Made by a program: the position numbers and the translations under genes. From Paenibacillus sp. RC334 (GTDB lineage Bacteria > Bacillota > Bacilli > Paenibacillales > Paenibacillaceae): DNA of 64,000 nt. Shown in pieces: positions 26,837 to 38,600 of the stretch. The stretch covers positions 4,883,001 through 4,947,000 of the forward strand of contig NZ_CP125370.1 in assembly GCF_030034735.1 (NCBI RefSeq), written 5' to 3'. Position 1 is the stretch's first letter; each line of letters begins with the position of its first letter. The notes beneath the pieces are model-generated. The model saw only the letters and a list, made by a program, of their open reading frames with translations. It was not told the origin of the DNA and did not search any database.

Positions 26837-27587
26837 CAAAATTCCCTCCCAAGACGCTGAGCGCATCCAAAATTTGTTGAAAGAAAGCCTGACGGTTCGC
26901 ACCGCGGCGTATTTCGGAAAACAGCCTTCCGTCTTTAATAAAGACAATTCGCTGGCAATAGCTTGCAGAAAAAGGATCATGTGTAACCATAAGTACTGTA
27001 GCGTGCAATCGCTCGTTCATATCTTTGAGAGCATCCATGACGTCTTTGGCTGCTTTAGAATCCAGATTACCTGTCAATTCATCAGCCAACACCAGTGAGG
27101 GCTCATGAATGAAGGCCCGTGCAATGGCTGCTCTTTGCTTTTGACCACCAGACACTTCATGTGTACGTTTGGACAAAATACTGTCGATTTGCAGCCATTC
27201 CGCGAGTGGCTTGAGACGCTGTTCAATAAGTTGCGTAGAAGTGCCGTCCAGCACCAAGGGCAAAATAATATTTTCCTTTAAAGACAAAGTATCCAAAAGG
27301 TTAAAATCCTGAAAGACAAAACCGAGCTTGCGGCGACGGAATAAAGCCAATTTCCGGTCACTCAGTCGATTCGGATTAATACCTCCAATTTCAATTTGTC
27401 CTGACGTAGGACTGTCTATCGTAGCCAGTAGATTGAGCAGAGTTGTCTTTCCGCTGCCTGAGGGTCCCATAACGCCGACGAATTCTCCGGATTCAATATG
27501 CAAATTAATATCTTCCAGTGCTTTATAAGCTATATTTCCTTTAGAACTATAGGTTTTCCCAAGCCCTTCAGCACGTAGTACACTCAT
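26811..27587 (-). CDS. BceA-like ABC transporter ATP-binding protein
   Basis: This 258-residue ATPase is of the bacitracin/lantibiotic-resistance type: Walker A GPSGSGKT (41-48), Q-loop FVFQDFNLLDTLSLKENI, signature VSGGQKQR and Walker B LVLADELTGNLDS, where Leu replaces the usual Pro of ADEPTG. RBS GGAGG precedes the ATG. It powers the BceB-like permease whose gene overlaps its end. In this family the pair removes cell-wall-active peptides from their lipid target and drives flux-sensing by the partner kinase. The tail after the ATPase core (about residues 225-258) is longer than minimal. Confidence 0.9.
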   Translation of the reverse strand: MSVLRAEGLGKTYSSKGNIAYKALEDINLHIESGEFVGVMGPSGSGKTTLLNLLATIDSPTSGQIEIGGINPNRLSDRKLALFRRRKLGFVFQDFNLLDTLSLKENIILPLVLDGTSTQLIEQRLKPLAEWLQIDSILSKRTHEVSGGQKQRAAIARAFIHEPSLVLADELTGNLDSKAAKDVMDALKDMNERLHATVLMVTHDPFSASYCQRIVFIKDGRLFSEIRRGANRQAFFQQILDALSVLGGNFDDVPFARI

Positions 27588-27698
27588 TCAGTTATCCTCC
27601 CGCTTTAAAAAAATATTAAATGTCATTTGTAGCTTTAGTATAGCTGTACACTCACGTGTGGCCCCATCGATTTCTCTTACAATTTGCATAAAGCTACC

Positions 27699-27712
27699 TT
27701 ACATTATTGTCA
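27699..27712 (-). promoter_or_regulatory. Candidate BceR-type operator upstream of the ABC transporter genes
   Basis: On the minus strand TGACA-ATAA-TGTAA forms an inverted repeat with 4-nt spacing, matching the TNACA-N4-TGTAA pattern described for BceR-like regulators. It lies about 112 nt before the BceA-like start, in the 139-nt gap after the kinase gene. A TATACT -10-like hexamer occurs closer to the gene. Direct control by the adjacent response regulator is expected but unproven. Confidence 0.5.
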
Positions 27713-27726
27713 CTTTGCTCAGTAAT

Positions 27727-28803
27727 CTAATTGTGAATCATATGAATTCCACTGTTCTCAAAAGTGATCGTGAACGTTGTCCCTTTGCCTAACACAGACG
27801 TAACTGACAAACCATGTCCAAGCCGGGTACATACCTCTTTAGCCAAATACAAACCCATGCCCGTTGACTCACCCGCCATCCGTCCGTTCTCGCCGGTGAA
27901 AAAAGCGTCAAAAATTCTGGGAAGATCGTAGTCTGCTATACCAATCCCTTCATCTGTGACCCTAAGGATTCCTCCCCCCATTCCATTATCTTTAAGCCAA
28001 AACTTGAGCGTCTTGTTCCCTGATTTACTTTTACTGTACTTAATCGCGTTGCTGACAAACTGGTTTAGCACGAAAGTCATCCACTTCTCATCCGTCTCAA
28101 TCCACATTTCACCATCAATACTGGGAAAAATGGAATTCCTTATACAAAGACGCTTGTGTGCGTTTATCACCGAGCGGATTAACTCGTGGAGAGCCGTGGT
28201 ACGAAGATGCAAATCGATTTCAAACTTGTTCAGGCGGGCTGTATACAGCATCATTTCCAGTCCGCTGGTCATACGCTCGGTTTCCTCTTGGACACTCAGC
28301 GAGAGCTGCTTCATGTCCACTGGTTTCGAGTATTTTTGCCGTATCATCTCTTGAGCTAGCAAGTCGATTACGGATAATGGTGTTTTCATCTGATGCACCC
28401 ATTGCATGACAAAATGATTGTGCATCTCTTGCTGACGACGGTAATTGTGAAGCTCGTTCATATAAGCGTTGTATTGTTGTTCCAGCAGGAATGTAATCAT
28501 CCGTTGTTCACTGGTAATCGAGGATTGAACGATGATTGTCGCCTGCAATTCATCAGAGCGTTCAAGAGCACCTCGCAGCTGCGCATAGTAACGACGTTGG
28601 CGTATGTAATCAAATATTAAGCAGCTGATCAGCAAAAATGAAGATAAAATAATAAAATAAGGAATTGAACCCATGTCATCACGCCCAGGCTGATGTGCCT
28701 TTTCCAGTAGCATAAAGCCTACTCCCAATGCAATAACAATCAAATACAGACCGATATATATGAAACGGTCCCGAATAAAATTAATTTTAGGCCCTTTCCT
28801 CAT
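27727..28803 (-). CDS. BceS-like intramembrane-sensing histidine kinase
   Basis: This 358-residue kinase has two N-terminal membrane helices (about 13-33 and 47-66) joined by a very short outside loop, the layout of kinases that sense through a partner transporter and not by direct ligand binding. The phospho-accepting His is H137 in WVHQMKTPLSVID. ATP-binding boxes follow: FVSNAIKYS (N-box), DEGIGIADYDLPRIFDAFF (G1/F) and GESTGMGLYLAKEV (G2). Its ATG overlaps the stop of the response regulator gene as ATGA, so the two are coupled. It should phosphorylate that regulator when the Bce transporter handles peptide. Confidence 0.92.
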   Translation of the reverse strand: MRKGPKINFIRDRFIYIGLYLIVIALGVGFMLLEKAHQPGRDDMGSIPYFIILSSFLLISCLIFDYIRQRRYYAQLRGALERSDELQATIIVQSSITSEQRMITFLLEQQYNAYMNELHNYRRQQEMHNHFVMQWVHQMKTPLSVIDLLAQEMIRQKYSKPVDMKQLSLSVQEETERMTSGLEMMLYTARLNKFEIDLHLRTTALHELIRSVINAHKRLCIRNSIFPSIDGEMWIETDEKWMTFVLNQFVSNAIKYSKSKSGNKTLKFWLKDNGMGGGILRVTDEGIGIADYDLPRIFDAFFTGENGRMAGESTGMGLYLAKEVCTRLGHGLSVTSVLGKGTTFTITFENSGIHMIHN

Positions 28804-29534
28804 AATTCCTCCCGCATTTCAGCAGCTACATCCAGCTTGTACCCTTGTCCGCGAACCGTTTCAATGGCTTTGGGCAGGCCCAACTCCTCTAGCTTTTTCC
28901 GTAATCGTGTCACATTTACCGTCAAAGTGTTGTCGTCAACAAACTGTACATCATCCCATAACGCTTCAAGCAATTGCTCACGGGTAACAACCTGACCCGA
29001 ATGTTGGAGAAAACATTCCGAAAGCAATTGTTCATTTTTGGTCAGTTGCATCCGTCTCTCCCCCCATACCAGCTCATTACGGCTGCTGTAAAGCTGAAGA
29101 CCGTTCACATTCCAGTCAGGTTGCGGTGCCCCTTGCTGTGCAAGATGTACTTGGCCGCCAATCGCATATTCCCCATAGACCCGCCGAAATACACTTTTCA
29201 CCTTTGCCATCAACAGGTCCAGGTGGATTGGCTTAGTAATATAATCGTCACCACCATGTTCGATGGCCATAACCTGATCCATTTCTCCAGCTCTCGCCGA
29301 TATGAATATAATAGGAATACTGGAACGGGAACGAATTTGACGACACCAGTAATAACCATCGTAATAGGGCAGGTTAATATCCAGTAATACAAGATGTGGA
29401 GCAAAAGCCTCCAACTCCGGCAAGAGCTCCCGGAAATGCTCTGCACAAACAGACTCAAATCCATACTTCTCCATATTCTTCTGTAAAATACGACTGATTT
29501 TGTCGTCATCCTCTACGATAAAAATTCGGTACAA
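28800..29534 (-). CDS. BceR-like OmpR-family response regulator
   Basis: This 244-residue regulator has a receiver domain (1-120) with acidic pocket at D9-D11, phospho-acceptor D52 in LLDINLPYYDGY and K101 in YITKPIHLD, followed by an OmpR-type winged helix (about 140-238: RRMQLTKNEQLLSECFLQHSGQV, DDNTLTVNVTRLRKKL). The start is a TTG at 29532-29534 with AAAAGGAGG seven bases upstream. It is separated from the NRPS genes by a terminator, so it needs its own promoter or readthrough. It probably activates the bceAB-like genes and the serine hydrolase. Confidence 0.92.
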   Translation of the reverse strand: MYRIFIVEDDDKISRILQKNMEKYGFESVCAEHFRELLPELEAFAPHLVLLDINLPYYDGYYWCRQIRSRSSIPIIFISARAGEMDQVMAIEHGGDDYITKPIHLDLLMAKVKSVFRRVYGEYAIGGQVHLAQQGAPQPDWNVNGLQLYSSRNELVWGERRMQLTKNEQLLSECFLQHSGQVVTREQLLEALWDDVQFVDDNTLTVNVTRLRKKLEELGLPKAIETVRGQGYKLDVAAEMREEL

Positions 29535-29576
29535 AGCTTTTCCTCCTTTTCAATGCTTTCTCTTTCGTACAAAAAG

Positions 29577-29595
29577 GCCGCCATAGGATGGCGGC
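29577..29595 (-). terminator. Terminator closing the NRPS genes
   Basis: GCCGCCA / TGGCGGC forms a 7-bp GC-rich stem with a 5-nt loop. On the minus strand it is followed by CTTTTTG. It lies 41 nt after the stop of the last NRPS gene and before the response regulator gene. Confidence 0.85.
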
Positions 29596-29635
29596 TAAAA
29601 TGAATGTTATACCCATTAAATCCCGTTATTTATCA

Positions 29636-32600
29636 CTACACATATAATTTCTTTCTATTACTAGCAGACGAACAAAAATAATTTGCAAATGCTTCGAACA
29701 GTTCAAATTTATTTACTATACTTTGATTGCACATCAGGAAGGCTCCGGTCTTCTGGTCCGGGAGCAGCCACATCAACGCACTAAAGCCGGGAAAGTTGCC
29801 GCTCTTAACCAAAATACGTTCGCTTCCGTATTCTGGATGGATGTTCATCTCGAATCCGTTTCGTCCGTAAGGCTTGCCTGCTTCAATGTCCGGTTTTACG
29901 GACATTAAAGCTTGAGCCGACTCTCGGCTTAAGATACGACTACCACCATAAGCCCCCTCCCCCAGCATCGCAAGCATGAAACGGGCCATATCGTCCCCAG
30001 TGGACACCATACTTCCTGTGGCCGTGTCTATTGGGCTATACAGGTAAGCCGGAACAAGCTGCTGGTCAGGATGGTAACCTTTCGCTAATCTATTTGACCA
30101 TTCTGCTGGCAATGTGAAACTACTGCTGTTCATCCCGAGCGGCTGAAGGATGTGGCTATGGGCATATTGCCCGCATGACATGCCTGTAATTTGTTCAATG
30201 ATGTACCCCAGAATAATGTAAGCAAAGTTGCTATATTGATATTGTTCCCCAGGAATATGAACAACGGCAGGCATATACTTATGGATAAACTGCTTCAATG
30301 TCATAGTCAAAGGGACTTCACCCCTGATCAGGTCATCCATCCCCGAATCCGGATGATCCAAACCGGATTCATAATTCAGTAGATGCTTCAAAGTTAACGA
30401 CTCGTTAAACGGTCCAGGAATGTCAATGTCCTCGATGAGAGAACGGACCTTTGCATTTATATCTAATTTCCCCTGCTCTGCCAATTGCCGGATAACAACC
30501 GATGTAAATATTTTATTAATGGAGCCGACCCTCATCAGCGTAGTAGCCGGATCTACCTTAGTAGAACGTGTCAGATCGGTATAACCGCACCCCTGATTCA
30601 CAACAATTTTGTTATCTTGAACCAGAACCAAAACAGCTCCTGTCACACCATCCATCCAAGGAGAATGAAGCAATCTGTCAGCAAATTCGTTTGGTTTTTC
30701 CATATAGCCTGTATACTTTATATCCTCAGAAGAAGGTATACGAAGGTTTTCACCTTGACGAACACAGTGCTTAATGATCGTTCGCAGATTGTCCTTCATA
30801 AGGTCTCCAAGCCGTTGAATGGATACATTCTGGAACTGTTTTGTGCTATAACTGATAGCCAGTGTGAGCTTGCCGGAGGTGATACTGCCGACAATATCCA
30901 GTACATAGCGTCTTTGTTGCATCTCACTTACATCATTTCCTTTGGAATATGGTGAAATACCAATCGCACTGTACTGCAGCTCCTGGTCAAACTGTCCAAG
31001 ATAATTAAAACTGACTTCCGGCTGTATGGCGTCTTTGAACTCTTGCGCCCAATCGGATATATAGCGCAGTATTCCAAAGCCGATACCCTTATTCGGAATC
31101 TGGCGTAAATGATCCTTTGTTTTCAATATATGCTGTGAGATATCATCGTTCGCATCTGCCACGAGTCTGACCGGATATTGGCTCGTAAACCAGCCAACTG
31201 TGCGTGTGATATCAATTCCGGGAATGATTGCCTCCCTGCCATGACCTTCCAAATGTATTATCGTCTGATAAAGATTTTTCCATTGGTACAGTGCCTGGCT
31301 CCATGTAGCGAGCAGCAAATCTTGAATGTCTGTATCATATGCTTGATGAACCTGTGTAAGCAGTTGCCGCGTTTCTTCGTTCGACCACTCTATAGTGATG
31401 GTCACCGTGTCTTTGACAAGGGAAGTCTGCTCCGTGTAATCCTTAGGAATCGGCTGACTTCCCTGGGACGCAACCTCCTGCCAATACGCACGCTCATGCT
31501 GCAACTGCGGCTGGTATGCATAAGCATGGAGCGCCTCCGCCCAGTTTTGGAAGGACGCAGTTTTGGGAGGGAAAGTTATGACTTGCCCGTTGACCGCTTG
31601 CTCATACCCTGATGTAATGTCCTCCAGTAAAATCCTCCAGGATACCATGTCCATAACAAGATGGTGGACTACAATCAGCAAATGATCGCTAGGATTACAA
31701 CGGAACAGAACCAGCTTAACCAATGGGCCAATGTCCAATTGAATGCTGCTTTGTACCCGGTTGGACGCTTCCTCAATAGCAGTAGCTGGATTGGTTAACT
31801 GGATACAATCCCTGACTTCCAGCGTATAGAGCTCTCCTTCATCGACTTGCCGAATATAAGGAATGTATTGTTCACCGCTCCGGCGGAATACGGTCCGCAG
31901 TCCATCATGATGTTCCGTAATACGCCGCATGACCCGATGAATGGCTTCCAGATCCAGACGATCAACCCCGGCAAAGAGCATGGATTGATTAAAATGATGA
32001 AGATTTACACTATCCGGGCTTTCCAGAAACCACCGCTGAATGGGGGTTAATCGAACCGTGCCGCTCACTGGACCTTGATCTACCTTATCATTCACTTGCT
32101 CCACATGTACGCTTAACTCTGCAATCGTCTGACTCGTATACCAATGTCTCATTTCCAGCTGGAATCCGGCCTGAGACAGTCTGGAAGATACCTGAATCGA
32201 TTGAATCGAATCCCCTCCCAGATCAAAAAAATCATCATGGATACCTACCTGTGGCACTCCCAGAATCTGCTGCCAGATTTCAACCAACAAGCTCTCTATT
32301 TCCGTTCGTGGTGCTGCATATCCATTTCCAGGTGTTTTCACACTATTTTCAGGAGCAGGGAGTGCATTACGGTCAATTTTTCCATTCAAAGTCAGTGGCA
32401 TGGCTGGAAGCTTAATGATAAAGGCCGGAATCATATACGCAGGCATGTCCTGTTTCAATATCGTTCTTACACGTTCCGGTGTCAGGGTAGAACTACCTGT
32501 GTAGTAAGCACACAGCTGCTTGGTCCCGCCTTCCTGTTCTCTGGCAATGACAATGGTTTCCTGAATCTGCTCAATACTTAAGAGTCGAGTTTCAATCTCT

Positions 32601-35600
32601 CCAAGCTCCACGCGGTGACCTCTTATTTTAACTTGATGATCTATTCTGCCCAGATATTCAATCGCACCGTCCGGGAGCCATTTTACCCAATCTCCGGTTC
32701 GATAGACTCTCTCTCCATGGGAGAAAGGATTGGGAATAAATTTTTCGGAAGTCAGTTCCGGCCGGTTGAGGTACCCGCGGGCAAGTCCGCTTCCACCCAC
32801 CCATAATTCGCCTGGTACACCCGGTGGCTGAAGCTGTCCTGCTTCATTCACAATGTAAGTGCTCGTATGACTTACCGGATATCCAATAGGAATGATTGCT
32901 TTGTGTTCTGTGATATCATTGACGTGATAGGCGGTTGCAAAGACTGTACTTTCTGTCGGCCCATAGACATGGATAAGCCTGTCTGGTCCAAGGTAACTCA
33001 ATGCTTTCCTGACATGATCTACAGACACACGCTCTCCCCCGAAAAGGATTTTACGGAGTGAAACTAGGCGGTCCGGGTATGCATCAAACATAACGTTAAA
33101 TAAAGCGGTTGTAACAAACATAACGCTGACATTATGCGCAGCCATATGTTTCGTCAGCTTATCCATATCCAGCAATGCTTCTTTTGAAATCAGCACCAAG
33201 CCAGCTCCATTAAGCAAAGCTGAATAAATGTCAAAGGTGGAGCCGTCAAATGCATAGTTGGACAACTGTAATATCCGATCTTCTGGTTCAATTGTAATAT
33301 AATTACTCTCATACGCCACTCGGATAATGTTACGATGAGTTGTCAATATTCCTTTGGGCTTGCCTGTTGTGCCTGAAGTATAGATGACGCAGGCCAGCGA
33401 GTCCGAATGGGCCAGCCGTGGTTTTGTTTGCCTGGATAATTTCTCCTTCTGATCATTTAGAGGGCAGGTTTCATCATTAAAAACGATGAACGTACCGCTA
33501 AAGAACGCGGCTACCTTTTCCTGCAAATGGCTTTGCAGCAGCAAAATATCGACGCCTGAGTCCTCTAACATATAACGGATTCGCTCCTGCGGATACGTCG
33601 GATCTACTGGCATGTAGGCTCCACCCGCCTTGAGAATTGCTATCATGCCGATGATCATGTCAGGGCTGCGATCAGCCATCAGACAGACGATTCGCTCAGG
33701 CTCGACTCCGTAAGCAATGAGCTTTTGGGCAAGTCTGTCTGCCTGTTCATTCAGCTCACGGTACGTTAACTGAACATCGCCATGCACTAGTGCAATATGA
33801 TCAGGGTAACGCTCTGCTTGTTCCTCAAATAGCTGATGAATCGTTTTCTCGGTACATTCAGGCCCGGCTGCCTGATAGCACTGTTCCAGTGTCTGCCTTG
33901 TCTCCTCCACGGTCAAAAGCTGCAATTCTGCCAGCTTGCTATCCGGCTTGCCCACAATCTGTTGCAAGAGATGATGCACATGCTCACCTATGCGCTTCAC
34001 ATTTTCCGCAAGAAAGACACGCGCATTATAGTTGAAGCGGATGCTGATTTTCTCACCCGGAACTACAATGATATTAAAATTATAGTTCGTTTGCTCCTGA
34101 ACTTCAGCGTGAAGAATGTCAAGACGACCCGCGCTTGGCAAGCCGCTGTCTTCAAGTTGTTGTTCTACAGGATAATTTTCAAAGATCATAATATGAGTAA
34201 TAAGTTGTTTCTGCACCAGCTGGGATTGAATTTCATAAAGCGGATACGTATCAAAGGCTCCTGATGCCACAGCCTGCTGCTGATTGCGTTGCAGCAGCTG
34301 AGTGAAAACCTCTCCTTCCTCCCAGCGAATACGAACCGGAATCGTATTAATAAACAAGCCGATCATTCGTTCAATGCCGGGGATTTCAGCTGGTCTGCCC
34401 GAAACAACGCTACCAAATACAGTATCTCGGGCCCCATTATATTTGTGCAGCACAATCCCCCAGACCGTTTGCAGAAGTGTATTCAGGGTTACATGATTTT
34501 CTTTAGCCAGCTGTTTCAGACTGTTAGTCAGTGCTGTGCTCAATTCGATTGCGGTTTCGGCAAGCTCGTATTCTTGATGTATACTTGTATCTGCCCCTGG
34601 AAGTATGGCCTGTCCTTCATAATATTCCAAATATTGCTTCCAGTACAGGGAAGCCTTGGCACGATCTTGTCTTTCCAGCCAAGTAATATATTCACTGTAA
34701 GGAGCTGTTGGAGGCAATTCAAGTTGAGTATGATGAAGCTTGGCATAATATATTTCAAGCAATTCGTTAAACAAAATCGGTGCGCACCATCCGTCCATAA
34801 GTACATGGTGGAAGCTCCAGACAACGTGGTACATGGTGTCATCTTTTTGAAATACGGAAATCCGCATGAGTGCATCGGATGCAAGATCCATACCGCGCTT
34901 TTTATCATTGGCTGCATACATTTCCGTCCACTGTTTGGCATCCTCGTTCGTCATATACCGAATATCTGCAACATGAAGGGCCGGTTCTTTCTCACGGTAC
35001 ACCACTTGCAGCGGGGTATCCCTCCAGCCAAAATAAAAGTTGGTCCTCAGGATGTCGTACCTGTCTATGATTTGACGAAGACTTTCCCTGAAAACACGCA
35101 CATCTAGCTCACCCTGCATATCAAACGTAATTTGCTCAAAATATGAGCCCGAATCAGGAGCAGCCAAGCTGTGAAAAAGCATCCCCTTTTGCATAGCGGT
35201 CAACGGATATATATTTTCAATTGTACCTGTTTCTGCCGTATCTCGGGTCAGTTGCTCCAGCTCAGCCATTGTGATCCCGGTCAACATAATATCGCTTGGC
35301 GTAAGCTCAGGAGATGTCGCTTTCTGTGTGCAATGGGTAATAATGTCCAGCAAGCTGTCATGCATCAATTCAGCGAGCTGCTCCATTGTTTCTTTCCTGT
35401 AGTCTTTTCTACTGAACCCAATCCCCATCGACAATACTCCTCCTGTAATCATTCCATTGATGTCCAGGGTGTAAGGTCTTTCCTGAAGGGAGCTCATATC
35501 CGGTCCACTGGAATAAGGCGACAGTTGGATGCTGCTGTTCTCCATGTCTTGGTCAAACTGTCCAAGATAGTTGAAGCTGATATCGGGTCGGATTTCGCAA

Positions 35601-38600
35601 ATGTCATGTGTATTCGAAGCAGCTAAATAACGGAGCAAGCCATAACCCATGCCCTTGTTCGTCATTTGCCGCAGCATTTCTTTGGTCTGTTTGATTTGTC
35701 TGGATAGTTCATCGCCTGCATCTATTTGAAGCACCACAGGGTATTGACTCGTAAACCACCCTACCGTGCGTGTAATATCCAGACCGGGAATCATCGACTC
35801 ACGGCCATGCCCTTCCAAATGAACAGCAACCTTCCCCAATCCTTTCCACTTATTAATCGCTATCCCGAGTGCTGTCAGCAGCAAATCGTTTATTTCCGTC
35901 GAGTACGCTTTATGAGCGTATTTTAGCAATTGTCCGGTTTCGGTTGCAGTCCAACGCACAGCAACCGCCTCACTGTCCATCACTCTGGAAACTCCCCTAT
36001 CCAAATCTGTTGGCAGCGGTAATACCGGAATTGTACTGATGTCCCTCCAGTAATTACGTTCTTTCTCTATTTCGGGACTGTTCGCATACTCTTGCAGTTG
36101 CTTTGACCATAGCTGGAAAGAGTCGGTTTTGAGTGGAAGCTGAATACGTTCTCCTTTCACGGCCTGCTCGTAAGCCTTCTGTAAATCTTCCAGCAAAATA
36201 CGCCAAGAGACGCCATCCACGACTAGATGATGAATGGTGATTAGTAAATGATCGCCATCCATACAGCGGAACAATCCCGCTTTGACAAGAGGCCCCTTAT
36301 TTAACTGAAAACTGGACTGAATCCGGCTGGACGCTCGCTCAACAGCCTCACCTGCATCGGTATGTTCACGAAAGTCAAATACGTCCAGACCGTAAAGCTC
36401 TCCATCTCCAACCGCACGGTTCCAGGCCTCATAGCCGGGGTCGGCTTCATGAAAAACAATCCGCAGTGCATCGTGGTGTATTACTAATTCTTTTAACGTT
36501 GCATGCAGTGCTTCTTCCTGAAAAGCATCTTTTCTATACAGCATAAAGGATTGATTGAAATGATGAGAGTCTTCGGTCTGGCGCTCCAGAAACCATCTCT
36601 GAATAGGTGTAGACATGACAGGTCCGCTGATTTCTCCTTGGTCTGCTGTCTGGCTAACCTTTTGGACATGTGGGCTTAACAATTCAATGGTTGTATATTT
36701 GAATAAATCCTTTACATCTACTTTGTAGCCAGCCTGGTATAACCGGGAGGATACTTGTATCGCTTTAATAGAATCACCGCCGAGATCCAAAAAATGATGC
36801 TGGATGCCGACGGGAGATACGCCAAGCACGGCTTGCCAAATCGTAACAAGCGTCTCCTCTACAGCGGTCCGAGGAGCCATATAGTCCTCGTTCCCACGCT
36901 GAATTTGTTCTTCGGGAGCAGGGAGCGCTTTACGATCCACTTTTCCGTTAGGTGTCAGAGGCATCTGCTCCAGCTTCACAATAAAAGCAGGAATCATATA
37001 TTCCGGGATTTTCTCCGACAGGGCGCTCCGGATATCTGACGTACGGAATTCTCCACTGCCTGCAACATAAGCACACAAATGAGGAATACCTTCCCCATTT
37101 ACGTGTGTAACTACCACGGCTTCCCGAATAAAGGGCATGCTTAATAGAGCTTCTTCGATCTCGCCTGGTTCGACCCGATAACCGCGGATTTTGACCTGGT
37201 CGTCTATTCGTCCAAGGTACTCAATGCTGCCGTCAGGTAGCCAGCGTGCCAAATCACCTGTTCTGTATATACGGCCGTCAGGAACAAAAGGGTCCTCCGT
37301 AAATCTCTCCGCTGTTTCCTTCGGTAAATGGAGGTAACCTCTTGAAAGACCCGGCCCTTTAATACACAGTTCGCCTGGAGCATAGACAGGTTGAAGCTGA
37401 TTCTCCCTATTTAAAATATAAACTGTAGTATTGGCAATAGGTTTCCCGATGGAAATGACTTGGTCTGTAGCACCCATTCTCCGCATAGTAGTGATGACGC
37501 TATTTTCAGTTGGCCCGTACTCATTGCAAATCTCGATCTGCTCGTTAAGTCCAGTTAAATGACGGATAAGCGCTGGGGTGATATTTTCACCACCGACTAC
37601 TACATTTTTTAATGAAGATACGTCCCGGACATCCATCATGTCCAAAATACGGTACAAAAATTGCGGAGTGCTCTGCAAATGAGTGATTTTCCAGCGTCCA
37701 ACCGCCTCCTTAATTGCAAAAGCATCTGCACTCTGCTGTCCATCAAGCAAATAGATGGTAGACCCTGAAATAAGCGGACCGAACAGATGTGTAATAAAGG
37801 AGTCAAACACAAAGTTGCTCATCATCAAAACACGATGTTCTTCCGTGAATGCATACGACTGTGCTTTCCATTGCAGGGTATTGGTGATGCTATGGTGCTC
37901 AATCATCACTCCCTTAGGAGTGCCAGTTGTGCCTGAGGTATAAATTAAATAGGCCAAATGCGTATTACCTGTATCATCCAGATCAGCAGTATTTTCATCA
38001 TATGCAGCTAATTCATCGAGATAAACAACTTCTCCGCTGTAGTCTGACGGGACGGAAACATGCTTTTGAATTAAAACCATGTCTGCTGCCGAATCAGTCA
38101 ACATATACTTCACGCGCTGCTCCGGGTATGCAGGATCAATAGGAACATACGCGCCTCCTGCCTTCAGGATACCTAAAATACCTACAACCATCTCAATAGA
38201 ACGGTCTGTAATCAGAGCGATGAATTGTTCTTTTCCAACTCCTCTGGACTTTAGAGTGCGCGCCAGACGGTTAGAGCGTTCATGTAACTCACGATATGTA
38301 ATCTGTACACTTTCCATGACAATGGCTAGATGGTACGGTGTGCGCTCTGCTTGTTCTCGGAACAGTTGGTGTATCGTTTTTCCCTCAGGATATTCGATAG
38401 CAGTGTTATTAAATAATGCTAACCATTGTTCCGCTTCACTGGAGGACAACAATCCCGCACTGCCGTAGTGCAAATCCGGCTCAAATAAAATAAGAGACAG
38501 TATGTGCTCCAAATGCTGTACGAGCTGATTCATATACGCGGGATCGTACAAATCCGCGTTACAGGACAATGTTAATTGAATGCTATTCTCTACATGCTCA

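Noticed and set aside
26837..26980. N-terminal extension of the BceB-like permease
   Set aside because: It lies inside the ATPase coding region in another frame, and the ATG at 26836 has a strong RBS and starts the conserved family text.
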